Positions 8,868 to 20,329 are shown, counted from the stretch's first letter. The stretch: 64,000 bases of DNA from Alphaproteobacteria bacterium (GCA_016793165.1 JAEULA010000081.1:1-64000); one strand, 5' to 3'. Notes: generated by a model not told the origin, from the sequence alone. Translations and numbers: made by a program.

Positions 8868-10199
8868 TCAGGAGCTGGCGCCCGCCGGGCTCGTTGCTGC
8901 GCTGCGGTCGGTCGCGGCCGGCTCGAACCTACTGATGCGCAAGAGAACGATCTGGTTCCTCTTGCGGCGCAGCACCTCGAAGCGGAGCCCGTGGAAGACG
9001 AACACCTGGCCGATGTCGGGGATCACGCGCGATTCATGCAGCACCAGGCCCGCGATCGTCGCGGCCGGCTCGTCGGGCAGCCGCCAGTCGAGCTCGCGAT
9101 TGAGATCGCGGATCGTCACCGTGCCGTCGACCAGCCACGAGCCGTCGGGCTGGGGGCGGACGCCGGGGACCTGGAATTCGTGGCGCTCCGCGATGTCGCC
9201 GACGATCTCCTCGAGGATGTCCTCGAGCGTGACGATGCCGAGCAGCGCGCCGTACTCGTCGACCACGACGGCGAAATGCTCGCGGCGGCGGCGGAAGGCC
9301 TGCAGCTGGTCGAGCAGCGTCGTGGTGTCGGGAATGAACCAGGGCCGCGTCGCGATCTGGCTCAGCACCAGCTTCTCCGGGCGGCCGCCCGCGCTGCGCA
9401 ATGCCTGGAGCATCGCCTTGGCGTGGAGGACGCCGACGATGTTCTCGCTGCCGCCGCGATAGAGCGGGATTCGCGTGTGCGGGCTCGACAGCGCGAGCTC
9501 GAGCACCTTGCCGGGGTCCTGGTCGATGTCGAGCGCCACCACCTGGTTGCGGTGGACCATGATCTGCCCGACCGTGACGTTCGCGAGGTCGAGGATCGAG
9601 CGCAGCATCTCGCGCTCCTGCTTCACGCTCGCCTCCGGTGCGGCATGGAGCTCGATGGCGCCGCGCAGCTCCTCCGCCGCGCGCACGTGCTCGGACTCGA
9701 GCGGCCGGCGCCGGAACAGGGCGATGACGTGGCCGACGATCCAGTTCACCGCCCGCGACAGCGGCCCCAGGGCGTAGACGCTCGCGGAGACCGCCGGCTC
9801 GATCGTCAGGATCACGCGATCCGCGTTGATCAGGCCGACCGTCTTTGGCAGCACCTCGCCGAACAGCACGACGAGGATCGTCATGACGACGGCGGCATAG
9901 GCCACGCCGGCATCGCCGAAGGCCTGGATGAGCGCGCCGGTCGCCACCGACGAGGCGACCATGTTCACCAGGTTGTTGCCGAGCAGGATCGCGGCGAGCG
10001 CCTCCTCCTGCTGGTCGCGCAGCCGCAGGACGCGGCGGGCGCGCGCATTGCCGTGGTTGGCCAGCGTGGTAAGCCGGCCGCGCGACGAGCTCGTCAGCGC
10101 GGTCTCGGCCACCGAATAGAAGGCGGACACCGCGAGCAGCGCGAGGATGACCGCCGTCGCGATCGGAAGCGGGAAAATGATATCGAACGACGGGTCCAT
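8868..10199 (-). CDS. CorC/HlyC-family membrane protein (CNNM, CBS pair, transporter-associated domain)
   Basis: A 443-residue inner-membrane protein. Residues 1-195 are a CNNM/DUF21 domain with hydrophobic helices (IATAVILALLAVSAFYSVAE at the N-terminus; GVAYAAVVMTILVVLFGEVLPKT in the middle). Residues about 205-325 hold a CBS pair (HTRIPLYRGGSENIVGVLHA; VVDEYGALLGIVTLEDILEE), and about 345-425 the CorC_HlyC domain. Family members are linked to magnesium/cobalt efflux and acid or haemolysin phenotypes, mostly by association. It starts 10 bases before the distal end of aroB, on the same strand, so it is the last gene of an aroK-aroB-CorC operon, an order seen in other Alphaproteobacteria (from memory). 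Confidence 0.92.
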   Translation of the reverse strand: MDPSFDIIFPLPIATAVILALLAVSAFYSVAETALTSSSRGRLTTLANHGNARARRVLRLRDQQEEALAAILLGNNLVNMVASSVATGALIQAFGDAGVAYAAVVMTILVVLFGEVLPKTVGLINADRVILTIEPAVSASVYALGPLSRAVNWIVGHVIALFRRRPLESEHVRAAEELRGAIELHAAPEASVKQEREMLRSILDLANVTVGQIMVHRNQVVALDIDQDPGKVLELALSSPHTRIPLYRGGSENIVGVLHAKAMLQALRSAGGRPEKLVLSQIATRPWFIPDTTTLLDQLQAFRRRREHFAVVVDEYGALLGIVTLEDILEEIVGDIAERHEFQVPGVRPQPDGSWLVDGTVTIRDLNRELDWRLPDEPAATIAGLVLHESRVIPDIGQVFVFHGLRFEVLRRKRNQIVLLRISRFEPAATDRSAATSPAGASS

Positions 10200-10208
10200 C
10201 GCAGCGGC

Positions 10209-11306
10209 TCAGGCCGCGATCGCGGCGGCGAGCAGCTCGCGCACCGGCTCGACCGGCACATCGTGGGCGACGAAGGCCTTGCCGATCCCGCGCGCGAGGA
10301 TGAACGTCAGACCGCCGCGCGCCTTCTTGTCCTGGGCCATCAGAGCGAGCAGGCGGTCGGCCGCCCAGTCGCTCTGCGGCAGCGTCGTCGGCAGCCCGGC
10401 CGCCGCGAGATGGCGGCGGACGCGCCGCGCGTCCTCGGGCGGGCAGAGCCCCAAGCGGACCGACAGGTCGAAGGCGCAACAGGTTCCGATCGCGACCGCC
10501 TCGCCGTGGAGCAGCGCATCGTCGAATGCGAGCGCGGCCTCGAAGGCGTGCCCGAAGGTATGGCCGAGATTGAGCAGCGCTCGGTCGCCGGCCTCGCGCT
10601 CGTCGGCGCCGACGATGCGCGCCTTGGCGCGGCAGCTCTCGGCGATCGCATGGGCCTGCGCCGCGCGATCGCCGTCGAGCAGGCGCGCGGCATTGGCATC
10701 GCACCACGCGAAGAAGCCGGGATCGTTGATGAGTCCGTATTTCACGACCTCGGCATAGCCGGCCTGCAGCTCGCGCCGCGGCAGCGTGGCGAGGGCGTCG
10801 AGATCGCACAGCACGAGGCGCGGCTGATGGAAGCTGCCGATCAGGTTCTTGCCTTGACGGGCGTCGACGGCCGTCTTGCCGCCGACCGCGCTGTCGACCT
10901 GGGCAAGCAGCGTCGTCGGTGCCTGGATGAAGTCGACGCCCCGCAGCAGCAGGCTCGCCGCGAGACCGGTGATGTCGCCGATCACGCCGCCGCCGAGGGC
11001 GAGCAGGATCGAGCGGCGCTCGGGCCGCGAGTCGAGCAACTGATCCAGGAGCCGGCCCAGCTGGTCCCAGTTCTTGGTCGCCTCGCCGGCCGGCAGGGTG
11101 ATGCGCAGGGGCGCGATGCCCGCGGCCCGCAGCCCGTCCTCGAGGCGCATGGCATGCAGCGGTGCGACGCGCTCGTCGGTCACGACGAAGACGCGCTTCT
11201 CCTTGACGATCCCGGCCGCGAGCTTGCCCGCCTGCTGCAGCAGGCCGCTGCCGACGTGGATGTCGTAGCTGCGCGCGCCGAGCTCGACTCGAACCGTCTC
11301 GCTCAT
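10209..11306 (-). CDS. aroB: 3-dehydroquinate synthase
   Basis: Second step of the shikimate pathway: DAHP to 3-dehydroquinate, using NAD and a divalent metal in the cytosol. The 365-residue product has the usual length. Motifs include the NAD-binding LALGGGVIGDITGLAAS, the substrate/metal region STLLAQVDSAVGGK-like (here APTTLLAQVDSAVGGKTAVD), GYAEVVKYGLI, LLNLGHTFGHAFE and LLHGEAVAIG with metal-ligand histidines. Its ATG overlaps the aroK stop as ATGA, so translation is coupled to aroK. The reading frame remains open far upstream through aroK in another register, but the start at 11306 fits the family N-terminus (ETVRVELGARSYDIHVGSGL). Confidence 0.97.
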   Translation of the reverse strand: MSETVRVELGARSYDIHVGSGLLQQAGKLAAGIVKEKRVFVVTDERVAPLHAMRLEDGLRAAGIAPLRITLPAGEATKNWDQLGRLLDQLLDSRPERRSILLALGGGVIGDITGLAASLLLRGVDFIQAPTTLLAQVDSAVGGKTAVDARQGKNLIGSFHQPRLVLCDLDALATLPRRELQAGYAEVVKYGLINDPGFFAWCDANAARLLDGDRAAQAHAIAESCRAKARIVGADEREAGDRALLNLGHTFGHAFEAALAFDDALLHGEAVAIGTCCAFDLSVRLGLCPPEDARRVRRHLAAAGLPTTLPQSDWAADRLLALMAQDKKARGGLTFILARGIGKAFVAHDVPVEPVRELLAAAIAA

Positions 11307-11896
11307 GGATGCGCCTCGAGCGGAGGCTGCGCCGGCGGCAGATTCGGGCGCCGCGCGCGCAAGGCCTCGATCACCTTCTCCACCGTCGTCTCCGGGGGCG
11401 AATCGTCGCTTTCGACGGTCACGTCGGCCTCGGCATAGACGGGATAGCGCACGCCGATCAGTCGCTCGAGGATCTCGCGCGGGTTGCCCTGCTTGAGCAG
11501 CGGCCGGTTGTTTCGGCGTGCGACGCGGCGATAGAGGACGTCGAGATCCGCCCGCAGCCACACCGACACACCGCGCTCGCGGATCCGGGCCCTGGTCTCC
11601 GGATCCATGAAGGCACCGCCGCCGGTCGCCAGCACGATCGGACCGCGCTCCTCGAGCAACCGCCCGATCACGCGTCGCTCGCCGGCCCGGAATTCGGGCT
11701 CGCCGAATCGCGCGAAGATCTCCTCGATTGTGCAGCCCGCCGCCCGCTCGATCTCCTGATCGGCGTCGAGGAACTCCAGGCCGATGCGCTGGGCCAGCCG
11801 CCGGCCGATCGAGGATTTTCCCGCGCCCATCAGGCCCACCAGCACGATGCTCCGGCCCGCAGGGAGCAGCGCATCGATGTCGACGCCGGTGCTCAC
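11303..11896 (-). CDS. aroK: Shikimate kinase
   Basis: ATP-dependent phosphorylation of shikimate at the 3-hydroxyl. I choose the GTG at 11896 (197 residues) because GAGG lies about seven bases before it and the shikimate-kinase fold starts soon after; an ATG at 11989 would add 31 residues without a ribosome site. Visible motifs: Walker A GLMGAGKSS, substrate-binding FLDADQEIE, FRAGERRV, glycine loop LATGGGAF, and the adenine/lid segment RRNNRPLLK. It is the first gene of the aroK-aroB-CorC operon, with a 4-base ATGA overlap into aroB. Confidence 0.95.
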   Translation of the reverse strand: MSTGVDIDALLPAGRSIVLVGLMGAGKSSIGRRLAQRIGLEFLDADQEIERAAGCTIEEIFARFGEPEFRAGERRVIGRLLEERGPIVLATGGGAFMDPETRARIRERGVSVWLRADLDVLYRRVARRNNRPLLKQGNPREILERLIGVRYPVYAEADVTVESDDSPPETTVEKVIEALRARRPNLPPAQPPLEAHP

Positions 11897-11931
11897 GACC
11901 GCACCTCGGCCAGAAGTCTTGAATTCGCCAT
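11893..11931 (-). promoter_or_regulatory. Possible 12-codon leader ORF coupled to aroK
   Basis: An ATG at 11931 preceded by AGAGGG opens a 12-residue frame (MANSRLLAEVRS) whose TGA overlaps the aroK GTG start as GTGA. The layout is that of a translationally coupled leader. It has no run of aromatic codons that would suggest classical attenuation, and chance cannot be excluded. Confidence 0.25.
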
Positions 11932-12001
11932 GATCCCTCTGTAGCAGAACGACTATTCTCTTGTCTCCGCGCGCCGTTCGCGCTGGCATCCGACAGTTTC
12001 G

Positions 12002-12151
12002 ATGAGCCTTCTCCGACGCCCGCTCCTCTTTCTCTTCGTCCTGCTGTTGATAGCAGGCGCGGCCGGGCTTGTGGCCATCGGGTTCGTCGACCTGCCAGCG
12101 CCGACGCAGCGCGTCGAGAAAGCGATCCCCAGTGACCGGATTTCGCGCTAG
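12002..12151 (+). CDS. Small single-span membrane protein upstream of the xerD block
   Basis: A 49-residue frame starting ATG at 12002. Residues 1-30 are a basic start followed by a strongly hydrophobic span (SLLRRPLLFLFVLLLIAGA, then AGLVAIGF). The tail [20 protein letters not shown] is hydrophilic. Short proteins with a hydrophobic start and a PAPTxxVEKxxPDxR-like tail occur before the same gene block in other Alphaproteobacteria, as I recall, so I regard it as real. It would sit in the inner membrane with the tail outside, or be secreted. Its last 20 bases overlap the start of the next gene. Function unknown. Confidence 0.65.
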   Translation: MSLLRRPLLFLFVLLLIAGAAGLVAIGFVDLPAPTQRVEKAIPSDRISR

Positions 12152-13853
12152 CGCGCTCGGCGCGCTGATCGCGCTCGCCTTCGGCGGTGTCGCATCGGCC
12201 CAGCTGGGCGCGCCCTATCGCCTGATCCCCGGCGGCGACAATCCGGGCACGATCGCGCCGCAGCCCGGCCTGCCGAAGACAGAAGACCAGGTCGTCCGCG
12301 ACGAAGGGCTGCTGCGCGCGCCCGATGCGGGCAGCGCCGGCATCCTCGATGCGCGCAATGGCGGGCTTCCGCCGACGATCTGGACGGGCGCGACGCGCGG
12401 CGGCGTCGATCCGCTGCTCGCGCAGATCGCTCCGACCCGCCTTCCCGCGCTCGGCGAACTGGCGCGACGCGCGGCCGCCTCGACCGCGACGCCGCCGGCT
12501 GCCGACGGCGCCGAGGCGCCGCCCGCTTTCGCGCCGCTGCGAGCCCGTGCGCTGCTGCGCCTCGGCGACATCGCCGGCGCGCGCGCGCTCGCCGACCGGC
12601 TGAGCCGCGGCCAGCCCGACGCCGCGACGCGCGCGGTGACGCGCGACTCGCTGTTCCTGCTCAACGATGCCGACGGCGCCTGCGCGCTCGTGCAAGAGAC
12701 CAACGCCGACGGTGCCGACTGGCAGCAGGCGCTGATCGCCTGCCAGGCGCTGGCGAACGACCAGACGCGCGCCCAGCTCGGGCTGACGCTGCTGCGCGAA
12801 CAGCAGGGCGCCGAGGACGACTGGCTGGACCGGCTGATCGCCTATGCCGGCGGGGCAAAGCGCGCGCTCGAGGGCGGCCGGGGCGAGCTGCGGCCGCATC
12901 ACCTGCCGCTCTTCGCCGCGGCCAAGGCGGCGCCGCCGGTCGCCGCGATCGAGGCCGCCGGCCCCGCGGTGCAGGCGGCCATCGCCCTCAACGACGCCTT
13001 CGCGGCGGAGACGCGCCTGCGCGCCGCGGAGCCGGCCGCGGCGGCGCACGCCATCGACGGCGAGGCGCTCGCGACGCTCTACGACGGCCAGCCCCTGAAC
13101 GCGCGCGAGAGCGCCGATGCGATCGCCTTTGCCGAACGCGAGCGCGGCCCACGCGCCCGCGCGGCGCTGTACAAGGCGATCAAGAGCCAGCCGGCGGGGC
13201 CCGAGCGCGCCGCCTTCATCGACAAGGCGATGGCGATCGCGGAGCGGCGCGGCGCAACCACGCTGGTCGCGTTCCGTCGCGCGATCCTCGACCTGGCCGA
13301 GCCGATCCCCGCGAGTTCGATCGCGATCGACCATGCGGAGGCGATGGCACGCGTGCTGCTCGGCGAGGGCCGCACCCAGGCGGCGAGCCGCTGGCTCGAC
13401 ATGCTGCGGCCCGGGTCGGGCTTCGGCGCGCGGGCCGCGATGGTCGCGCCGCTGATGGCGCTCGGCGGCGCGGCCGATCGCAACTTCCTGTCCGACGAGA
13501 CGCTGCACCAATGGCGCGCCGGCCACGGCGTCGGCGACACGGCGCGTGCGAACCAGCGCGTCAGGCTGCTGGCCGAGATCTTCGATGCGCTGGGCCTACC
13601 GACCTCGGAGCTCCAGGGCGCCGGCACGCCGACCGCGGTCGCCTCGCCCGCCCTGGTCGCCCGCCTCTCGCGGGCGGCCCTGGAAAAGCACGTCGGCGAG
13701 ACGATCCTGCTCGCGAACGCGGTCCTGGCCGACCCGGCGCTGCGCGACAATCCCACGGCGATCGGCGCGGTGATCCGAGCCGTGAACGGCGTCGGCCTGG
13801 GCGCGGAAGCGCGCGCGATCGGGCTCGACGCCGCCCTCGCCGGCGGCCTCTGA
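12132..13853 (+). CDS. Secreted Ala-rich helical-repeat protein of unknown function
   Basis: A 573-residue protein beginning with GTG at 12132 inside the end of the small membrane-protein gene. Residues 1-24 form a signal peptide ([18 protein letters not shown], cleavage near ASA-Q). The rest is Ala/Leu/Arg-rich with amphipathic helices reminiscent of TPR or Sel1-like scaffolds ([20 protein letters not shown], then [18 protein letters not shown]). Proteins at this position are sometimes annotated as antifreeze glycopeptide-related in Alphaproteobacteria because of their Ala richness; that name has no functional value. Only 12 bases separate it from xerD, so the two probably share a transcript. 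Expected location: periplasm. Confidence 0.85.
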   Translation: MTGFRASALGALIALAFGGVASAQLGAPYRLIPGGDNPGTIAPQPGLPKTEDQVVRDEGLLRAPDAGSAGILDARNGGLPPTIWTGATRGGVDPLLAQIAPTRLPALGELARRAAASTATPPAADGAEAPPAFAPLRARALLRLGDIAGARALADRLSRGQPDAATRAVTRDSLFLLNDADGACALVQETNADGADWQQALIACQALANDQTRAQLGLTLLREQQGAEDDWLDRLIAYAGGAKRALEGGRGELRPHHLPLFAAAKAAPPVAAIEAAGPAVQAAIALNDAFAAETRLRAAEPAAAAHAIDGEALATLYDGQPLNARESADAIAFAERERGPRARAALYKAIKSQPAGPERAAFIDKAMAIAERRGATTLVAFRRAILDLAEPIPASSIAIDHAEAMARVLLGEGRTQAASRWLDMLRPGSGFGARAAMVAPLMALGGAADRNFLSDETLHQWRAGHGVGDTARANQRVRLLAEIFDALGLPTSELQGAGTPTAVASPALVARLSRAALEKHVGETILLANAVLADPALRDNPTAIGAVIRAVNGVGLGAEARAIGLDAALAGGL

Positions 13854-13865
13854 GCCGGTGGCCCG

Positions 13866-14819
13866 ATGGGCCGACGCCGCCAGGTCCCCCGCCTCGACGA
13901 TCCGCACGCCGAAGCCTTCCTCGAGATGCTCGCCGCGGCGCGTGGGGCCGCGAAGGCCACGCTGACGGCCTATGGCAGCGACCTCGCGCACGCCGCGGCA
14001 TTCCTCGGCCGCCGCGGCACGACCCTGGCCGCGGCCACCACGGCCGACCTGCGCCGTTACATGGCCAGCCTCGGAGCCGCCGGAGCGAGCCCCGCGACCG
14101 CATCCCGGCGACGCGCCGCCATGCGGCAATTCTATCGCTTCCTGGTCGAGGACGACCGGCGGCCCGACGATCCCGCAGCGATGATCGACGCGCCGGCCGC
14201 CGGTCGCCGCCTGCCGAAGACACTGTCCGAGACCGACATGTCGGCCCTCCTCACGACCGCCCGGGCCGACGGCGACAGCCCCGCCGCCCTGCGGCTGGCA
14301 GCCATGGTCGAGCTGCTCTACGCGGCAGGGTTGCGCGTGTCGGAGCTCGCCGCCCTTCCCTTCGGCGCGATCGACCGTTCCGGCGACTTCCTCCGCGTCC
14401 GCGGGAAGGGCGGCAAGGAGCGACTCGCTCCGCTCAACGCGGCGGCCCGCCGCGCCCTGCAGGCCTATTTGGCCGCACGGTCGACGTTCCTGCCCGAGGG
14501 CGCCACCTCGCGTTTCGTTTTCCCGTCCAATGGCCGCACCGGCCACGTCTCGACGGCGCGCGTGGCCCAGCTCCTGAAAGCGCTGGCTGCGCGCGCCGGC
14601 CTCGACCCCCGGCGGCTTTCGCCGCATGTGCTGCGCCACGCCTTCGCCACCCACCTGATCGACCACGGGGCCGATCTGCGGGCCGTGCAGCAGATGCTGG
14701 GGCACGCGGACATCGCCACCACCCAGATCTACACCCACGTGGCCGGCGAGCGGCTCAAGCGGCTGGTCGAGACGCACCACCCCTTGGCCGCCAAACCTCG
14801 GGTTTCTCGTACGAAATAA
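13866..14819 (+). CDS. xerD: Site-specific tyrosine recombinase XerD
   Basis: With XerC it resolves chromosome dimers at dif during division. 317 residues: an N-terminal SAM-like DNA-binding domain (about 15-105) and a catalytic domain (about 120-300). Catalytic residues are visible: Arg in [12 protein letters not shown], Lys in VRGKGGKER, His-x-x-Arg in [14 protein letters not shown], His in MLGHADI and nucleophile Tyr in [14 protein letters not shown]. It sits in a housekeeping block beside aroK/aroB rather than with phage genes, which supports XerD over a phage integrase. The N-terminus begins with a short basic stretch ([12 protein letters not shown]). Confidence 0.93.
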   Translation: MGRRRQVPRLDDPHAEAFLEMLAAARGAAKATLTAYGSDLAHAAAFLGRRGTTLAAATTADLRRYMASLGAAGASPATASRRRAAMRQFYRFLVEDDRRPDDPAAMIDAPAAGRRLPKTLSETDMSALLTTARADGDSPAALRLAAMVELLYAAGLRVSELAALPFGAIDRSGDFLRVRGKGGKERLAPLNAAARRALQAYLAARSTFLPEGATSRFVFPSNGRTGHVSTARVAQLLKALAARAGLDPRRLSPHVLRHAFATHLIDHGADLRAVQQMLGHADIATTQIYTHVAGERLKRLVETHHPLAAKPRVSRTK

Positions 14820-14899
14820 CGCTCTCCAGCTTGCCCCGCCGACAGCCCCCCGGTAAGAAGCCGCCCGCACGTCGACACGCCGAGGGGAGTCTGCTTCTG

Positions 14900-16891
<1,992 letters not shown>

Positions 16892-17016
16892 CCGGCACTG
16901 ACGTCGCCCCCGCGGCTCCGGGACGCGACGGTGGACGACTGTCCCGACGATCGCGGCGAGCCCGGTCCGGCCGCGCCGCTTCACCTTGTCGCTGACGCAG
17001 GAGAACCCTCCCCCTC

Positions 17017-17973
17017 ATGGCGCAGTATCTGGAATTCGAGAAGCCGATCGCCGAGCTCGAGGGGAAGATCGAGGAACTGCGGCATCTCTCCGGCTCGTCC
17101 GCGCTGAACATCGCGGACGAGGTCGCCAAGCTGCAGCAGAAGGTCGACCGCCAGATCCGCCAGACCTACGCCAAGCTTTCCGCATGGCAGAAGGTCCAGG
17201 TCGCGCGGCATCCGGAACGGCCGCACGCGGTCGACTACATCGCGAAGCTGGTCGAGGACTGGACGCCGCTGGCCGGCGACCGCCTGTTCGGCGACGACCA
17301 GGCGATCGTCGGCGGCCTGGGCCGCATCGACGGCCGCAGCTGCGTCGTGCTCGGCCAGGAGCGCGGCCACGACACCGAGAGCCGCGTGAAGCACAATTTC
17401 GGCATGGCGCGGCCCGAGGGCTATCGCAAGGCGCAGCGCCTGATGAGCCTCGCCGACCGCTTCAAGCTGCCGGTCGTCGCGCTCGTCGACACGGCCGGCG
17501 CCTATCCGGGCATCGACGCCGAGGCCCGCGGCCAGGCGGAAGCCATCGCACGCTCGATGGAGGTCTGCCTCGCGCTCAAGGTGCCGATGATCGCCGTGGT
17601 GATCGGCGAAGGCGGCTCCGGCGGCGCGATCGCGATCGCCGCGGCCAATCGGGTGATGATGCTGGAGCATGCCGTCTACTCGGTGATCAGCCCCGAGGGC
17701 TGCTCGTCGATCCTCTGGCGCACGCGCGACAACGCGGCGGACGCGGCCGAGGCCCTCAAGCTGACGGCCCAGGACCTGTTGAAGCTCGGGGTCATCGACG
17801 AGATCATCCCCGAGCCGCTGGGCGGAGCGCACCGCGACACCGCGATGGCGATCGACCGCGTCGGCGAGGCCATCGCGCGCTGCCTGCGCGATCTGGCGCA
17901 GATGGACGGCGGGGCGCTGCGCGCGAAGCGCCGCGAGAAGTTCCTCGACATGGGTCGCAAAGGATTGCCGTGA
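17017..17973 (+). CDS. accA: Acetyl-CoA carboxylase carboxyltransferase subunit alpha
   Basis: Moves the carboxyl group from carboxybiotin to acetyl-CoA to make malonyl-CoA, working with AccD. 318 residues, family length, beginning with the typical [18 protein letters not shown]. Further family segments: [67 protein letters not shown] and [14 protein letters not shown]. The stop overlaps the GTG of meaB by four bases, so these two are translationally coupled, which links fatty-acid synthesis and propionyl/methylmalonyl-CoA turnover at this locus. Confidence 0.97.
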   Translation: MAQYLEFEKPIAELEGKIEELRHLSGSSALNIADEVAKLQQKVDRQIRQTYAKLSAWQKVQVARHPERPHAVDYIAKLVEDWTPLAGDRLFGDDQAIVGGLGRIDGRSCVVLGQERGHDTESRVKHNFGMARPEGYRKAQRLMSLADRFKLPVVALVDTAGAYPGIDAEARGQAEAIARSMEVCLALKVPMIAVVIGEGGSGGAIAIAAANRVMMLEHAVYSVISPEGCSSILWRTRDNAADAAEALKLTAQDLLKLGVIDEIIPEPLGGAHRDTAMAIDRVGEAIARCLRDLAQMDGGALRAKRREKFLDMGRKGLP

Positions 17974-18965
17974 CCGGCGACGATCCGCGGCGGCTCGCGG
18001 ACGCCGTTCGCGCGGGCGACCGGCGCGCACTCGCCCGCGCGATCACGCTCGTCGAATCCAGCCGCCGCGATCATCGCGACGCCGCTGCCGCCCTGGTCGA
18101 TCTGCTGCTGCCGCAGACCGGTCGCGCGATCCGCATCGGCATCTCGGGCGCCCCGGGCGTCGGCAAGTCCACCTTCATCGAGGCCTTCGGCCTGTTCCTG
18201 ATCGCTCGGGGTCGCCGGCCGGCGGTGCTCGCCATCGATCCGTCCTCGCCCCTGACCGGCGGCTCGATCCTCGGCGACAAGACGCGCATGGAAGGCCTCG
18301 CCCGCGACCCGCGGGCGTTCATCCGCCCCACGCCGTCGGGCGGCACCCTGGGGGGCGTCGCCCGTCGAACGCGCGAAGCCGGCCTGATCTGCGAGGCGGC
18401 CGGCCACGACGTGGTCATCGTCGAGACCGTCGGCGTCGGCCAGTCGGAGACCGCCGTCGCCGACATGGTCGACATGTTCGTGCTGCTGCTGCCGCCCGCC
18501 GGCGGCGACGAGCTGCAGGGCATCAAGAAGGGGATCGTCGAGCTCGCCGACCTGCTGGTGATCAACAAGGCCGACGGCGACCTGGCTCCGGCCGCCGGAC
18601 GGGCCGCAGCCGAGTACAAGGCGGCCATCCAGCTGCTGCGGCCCGCCCACGATTCCTGGACGCCGCCGGTGCTCCAGGTGTCCGCTCTCGAGCGTCGCGG
18701 CCTCGATGTCGTCTGGGAGGCGATCGAGCGGTTTCGAGCGGCCCAGGGCGAGGCGCGGCTGGCGCAACGGCGCGCCGGCCAGGCCGTCGCCTGGCTGTGG
18801 CGGGAGATCGACGCCGGGCTGCACGCGGAGCTTGCCGCGGATCCGCGTGCCGCGGCGGCGCTGGCGAGCCTCCAAGCCCAGGTTTCCCAAGGGCTTGCCT
18901 CGCCGCCCCGCGCGGCCCGCGAGGTCCTCGCCGCGTTCCTCGGCCGGTCGCCCGCAGAGTCTTGA
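17970..18965 (+). CDS. meaB: MeaB/ArgK-family G3E GTPase (methylmalonyl-CoA mutase chaperone)
   Basis: A 331-residue P-loop GTPase that, in characterised relatives, protects and reloads B12-dependent methylmalonyl-CoA mutase. The GTG start at 17970 is within the accA stop (GTGA). Motifs: Walker [10 protein letters not shown], the base-contact [20 protein letters not shown], switch segment [10 protein letters not shown], and NKAD for guanine specificity. The C-terminal helical part (about 265-331) fits dimerisation. No mutase gene is in the window; the cobST genes 9 kb downstream belong to B12 synthesis. Old names such as LAO/AO transport ATPase are misleading. Confidence 0.93.
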   Translation: MTGDDPRRLADAVRAGDRRALARAITLVESSRRDHRDAAAALVDLLLPQTGRAIRIGISGAPGVGKSTFIEAFGLFLIARGRRPAVLAIDPSSPLTGGSILGDKTRMEGLARDPRAFIRPTPSGGTLGGVARRTREAGLICEAAGHDVVIVETVGVGQSETAVADMVDMFVLLLPPAGGDELQGIKKGIVELADLLVINKADGDLAPAAGRAAAEYKAAIQLLRPAHDSWTPPVLQVSALERRGLDVVWEAIERFRAAQGEARLAQRRAGQAVAWLWREIDAGLHAELAADPRAAAALASLQAQVSQGLASPPRAAREVLAAFLGRSPAES

Positions 18966-18990
18966 CCGGCCAAGGGGCGTCCCGTAAAAG
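18962..18990 (+). promoter_or_regulatory. Candidate sigma70-type promoter of rpmB
   Basis: TTGACC at 18962-18967 and TAAAAG at 18985-18990 are separated by 17 bases. The -35 overlaps the meaB stop codon. A start near 18997 would give a leader of about 60 bases containing a small hairpin (CGGGTC / GACCCG, 19007-19021). Confidence 0.5.
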
Positions 18991-19059
18991 CGCCGCTTCC
19001 GCGAGCCGGGTCTTCGACCCGTCCCCGTCCTGAATTCCTGCGTTGAAGGAACACCTGCG

Positions 19060-19356
19060 ATGTCTCGCCGCTGCGCCGTGACCGGCAAGTCGATCCTGAT
19101 CGGCAACAACGTCAGCCACGCCAACAACAAGACGAAGCGTCGCTTCATGCCGAACCTGCAGGTGGCCTCGCTCCTGTCCGACTCGCTGGGTCGACGCATT
19201 CGGCTGCGCATGTCGACGCGCGGCCTGCGGACGATCGAGGCGGCCGGCGGTCTCGACGCCTGGATCGTGTCGATGGCGAAGACGAAGCTCGACCCGGAAC
19301 TGCGCCCGCTGCGCGTCCAGATCGAGAAGGCGCGCGCGCGCAAGGCCGCGGCCTGA
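19060..19356 (+). CDS. rpmB: 50S ribosomal protein L28
   Basis: A 98-residue ribosomal protein of the large subunit. It opens with the family pattern MSRRCAVTGKSILIGNNVSH, followed by SHANNKTKRRFMPNLQ and STRGLRTIEAAGGLDAWI, and ends in a basic Ala-rich tail. Alphaproteobacterial L28 is of this longer type. It has its own promoter candidate and a strong hairpin after it, so it is probably a single-gene unit. Confidence 0.98.
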   Translation: MSRRCAVTGKSILIGNNVSHANNKTKRRFMPNLQVASLLSDSLGRRIRLRMSTRGLRTIEAAGGLDAWIVSMAKTKLDPELRPLRVQIEKARARKAAA

Positions 19357-19364
19357 GGCGAAGC

Positions 19365-19386
19365 CGCAGCGCGGGCACGCGCTGCG
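19365..19386 (+). terminator. Terminator-like hairpin after rpmB
   Basis: Perfect nine-base arms (CGCAGCGCG / CGCGCTGCG) with a GGCA loop begin nine bases after the rpmB stop. The following sequence has only scattered T residues, so termination is likely but not of the textbook T-run form. Confidence 0.55.
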
Positions 19387-19535
19387 TCCCGGCTCTTCGC
19401 CGGCACTCCCCCGCGACGGGCAGATCGCACGCACCGCCGATCCGGCACTGATGCCGCGAACGCCGGCACCCCGGCGCGAGCCGGCGGACGCGCTCGACGG
19501 GCAAGCTCGGGCGAATGCCGGAAGCGCCGGCACAC

Positions 19536-19567
19536 GCATCCCTGCATCTCCGCATCTCTGCATCCAA
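19536..19567 (+). repeat. Four imperfect 8-base tandem repeats
   Basis: GCATCCCT, GCATCTCC, GCATCTCT and GCATCCAA follow each other directly. The array sits about 75 bases upstream of the rfbC promoter candidate. It is too short to tell function from chance or slippage. Confidence 0.5.
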
Positions 19568-19639
19568 GGCGACATCGGCATCGGCCCGCTCGCGGCGACG
19601 GGCGACCATCCGCCAACCGCGCCCGCCGACGGCCATCGC

Positions 19640-19667
19640 TTGACCCCTTCGCAATCAGCGGTAGAAG
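19640..19667 (+). promoter_or_regulatory. Candidate sigma70-type promoter of the rfbCBDA operon
   Basis: TTGACC at 19640-19645 and TAGAAG at 19662-19667 with a 16-base spacer. The arrangement closely matches the rpmB promoter candidate. It lies about 43 bases before the rfbC ATG. Confidence 0.4.
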
Positions 19668-19709
19668 TCTCCTCCACGCGCACCGGCGGAACGACGCTGT
19701 GTTGGAGCA

Positions 19710-20329
19710 ATGAATCCATCGACGCAATCGGGGGCCGGCACGGGATGGTCGCTTACCGCCTTGGCCATCCCCGATGTGAAGCTGATCGTGTCGCCGCGTC
19801 GCGGCGATGCGCGCGGCTTCTTCTCCGAGACGTGGCGCGCCTCGCTGCTCAACGACTGGGTCGGTGACGCGACCTTCGTGCAGGAGAACCACGTCTACTC
19901 CGCCGCGCCGCTCACGATGCGCGGGCTGCATTTCCAGGCACCGCCGCACGCCCAGGCGAAGCTGATCCGCGTCATTCACGGCGCGATCTTCGACGTCGCG
20001 GTCGATCTGCGCCGCGGCTCGCCGACCTATGGCCGTCACGTAACCACCGTGCTCAGCCGCGAGAACTGGCGGCAGGTGTGGATCCCGGCAGGCTTCGCCC
20101 ACGGCTACTGCACGCTCGAGCCCGATACGGAGATCACCTACAAGGTGACCGCGCCCTACGCCCCGGCGCATGAGCGCGGCCTGCGCTGGGACGATCCGGC
20201 CCTCGGCATCGCCTGGCCCGCCGCGCGGGACAGCCTGGTGATGGCGGCACGCGACGACACATGGCCGGGGCTGGACGCGCTGCCCGGATACTTCGCGGCG
20301 GCGGACCGGGACGACGCGGGCAGGCGCCC

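Larger units (their letters stand above)
19357..19709. other. Intergenic region between rpmB and rfbC
   Basis: 353 bases without a plausible gene. It contains the rpmB terminator hairpin (19365-19386), a short 8-base tandem array (19536-19567) and the rfbC promoter candidate (19640-19667). The rest is rich in GCCGGC-type short palindromes. Confidence 0.6.

Noticed and set aside
10209-13526. A 1105-codon minus-strand frame across aroB, aroK and the secreted protein
   Set aside because: Only its end (10209-11306) is aroB; the rest is a shadow of the aroK region and of the plus-strand genes.
13866-14819. Tyrosine recombinase as a mobile-element integrase
   Set aside because: It lies in a housekeeping block with family length of XerD, and no attachment repeats or phage genes are near.
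13511-14899. Plus-strand frame leading into malate synthase from 13511
   Set aside because: It runs over xerD in another frame; the proper start with a ribosome site is 14900.
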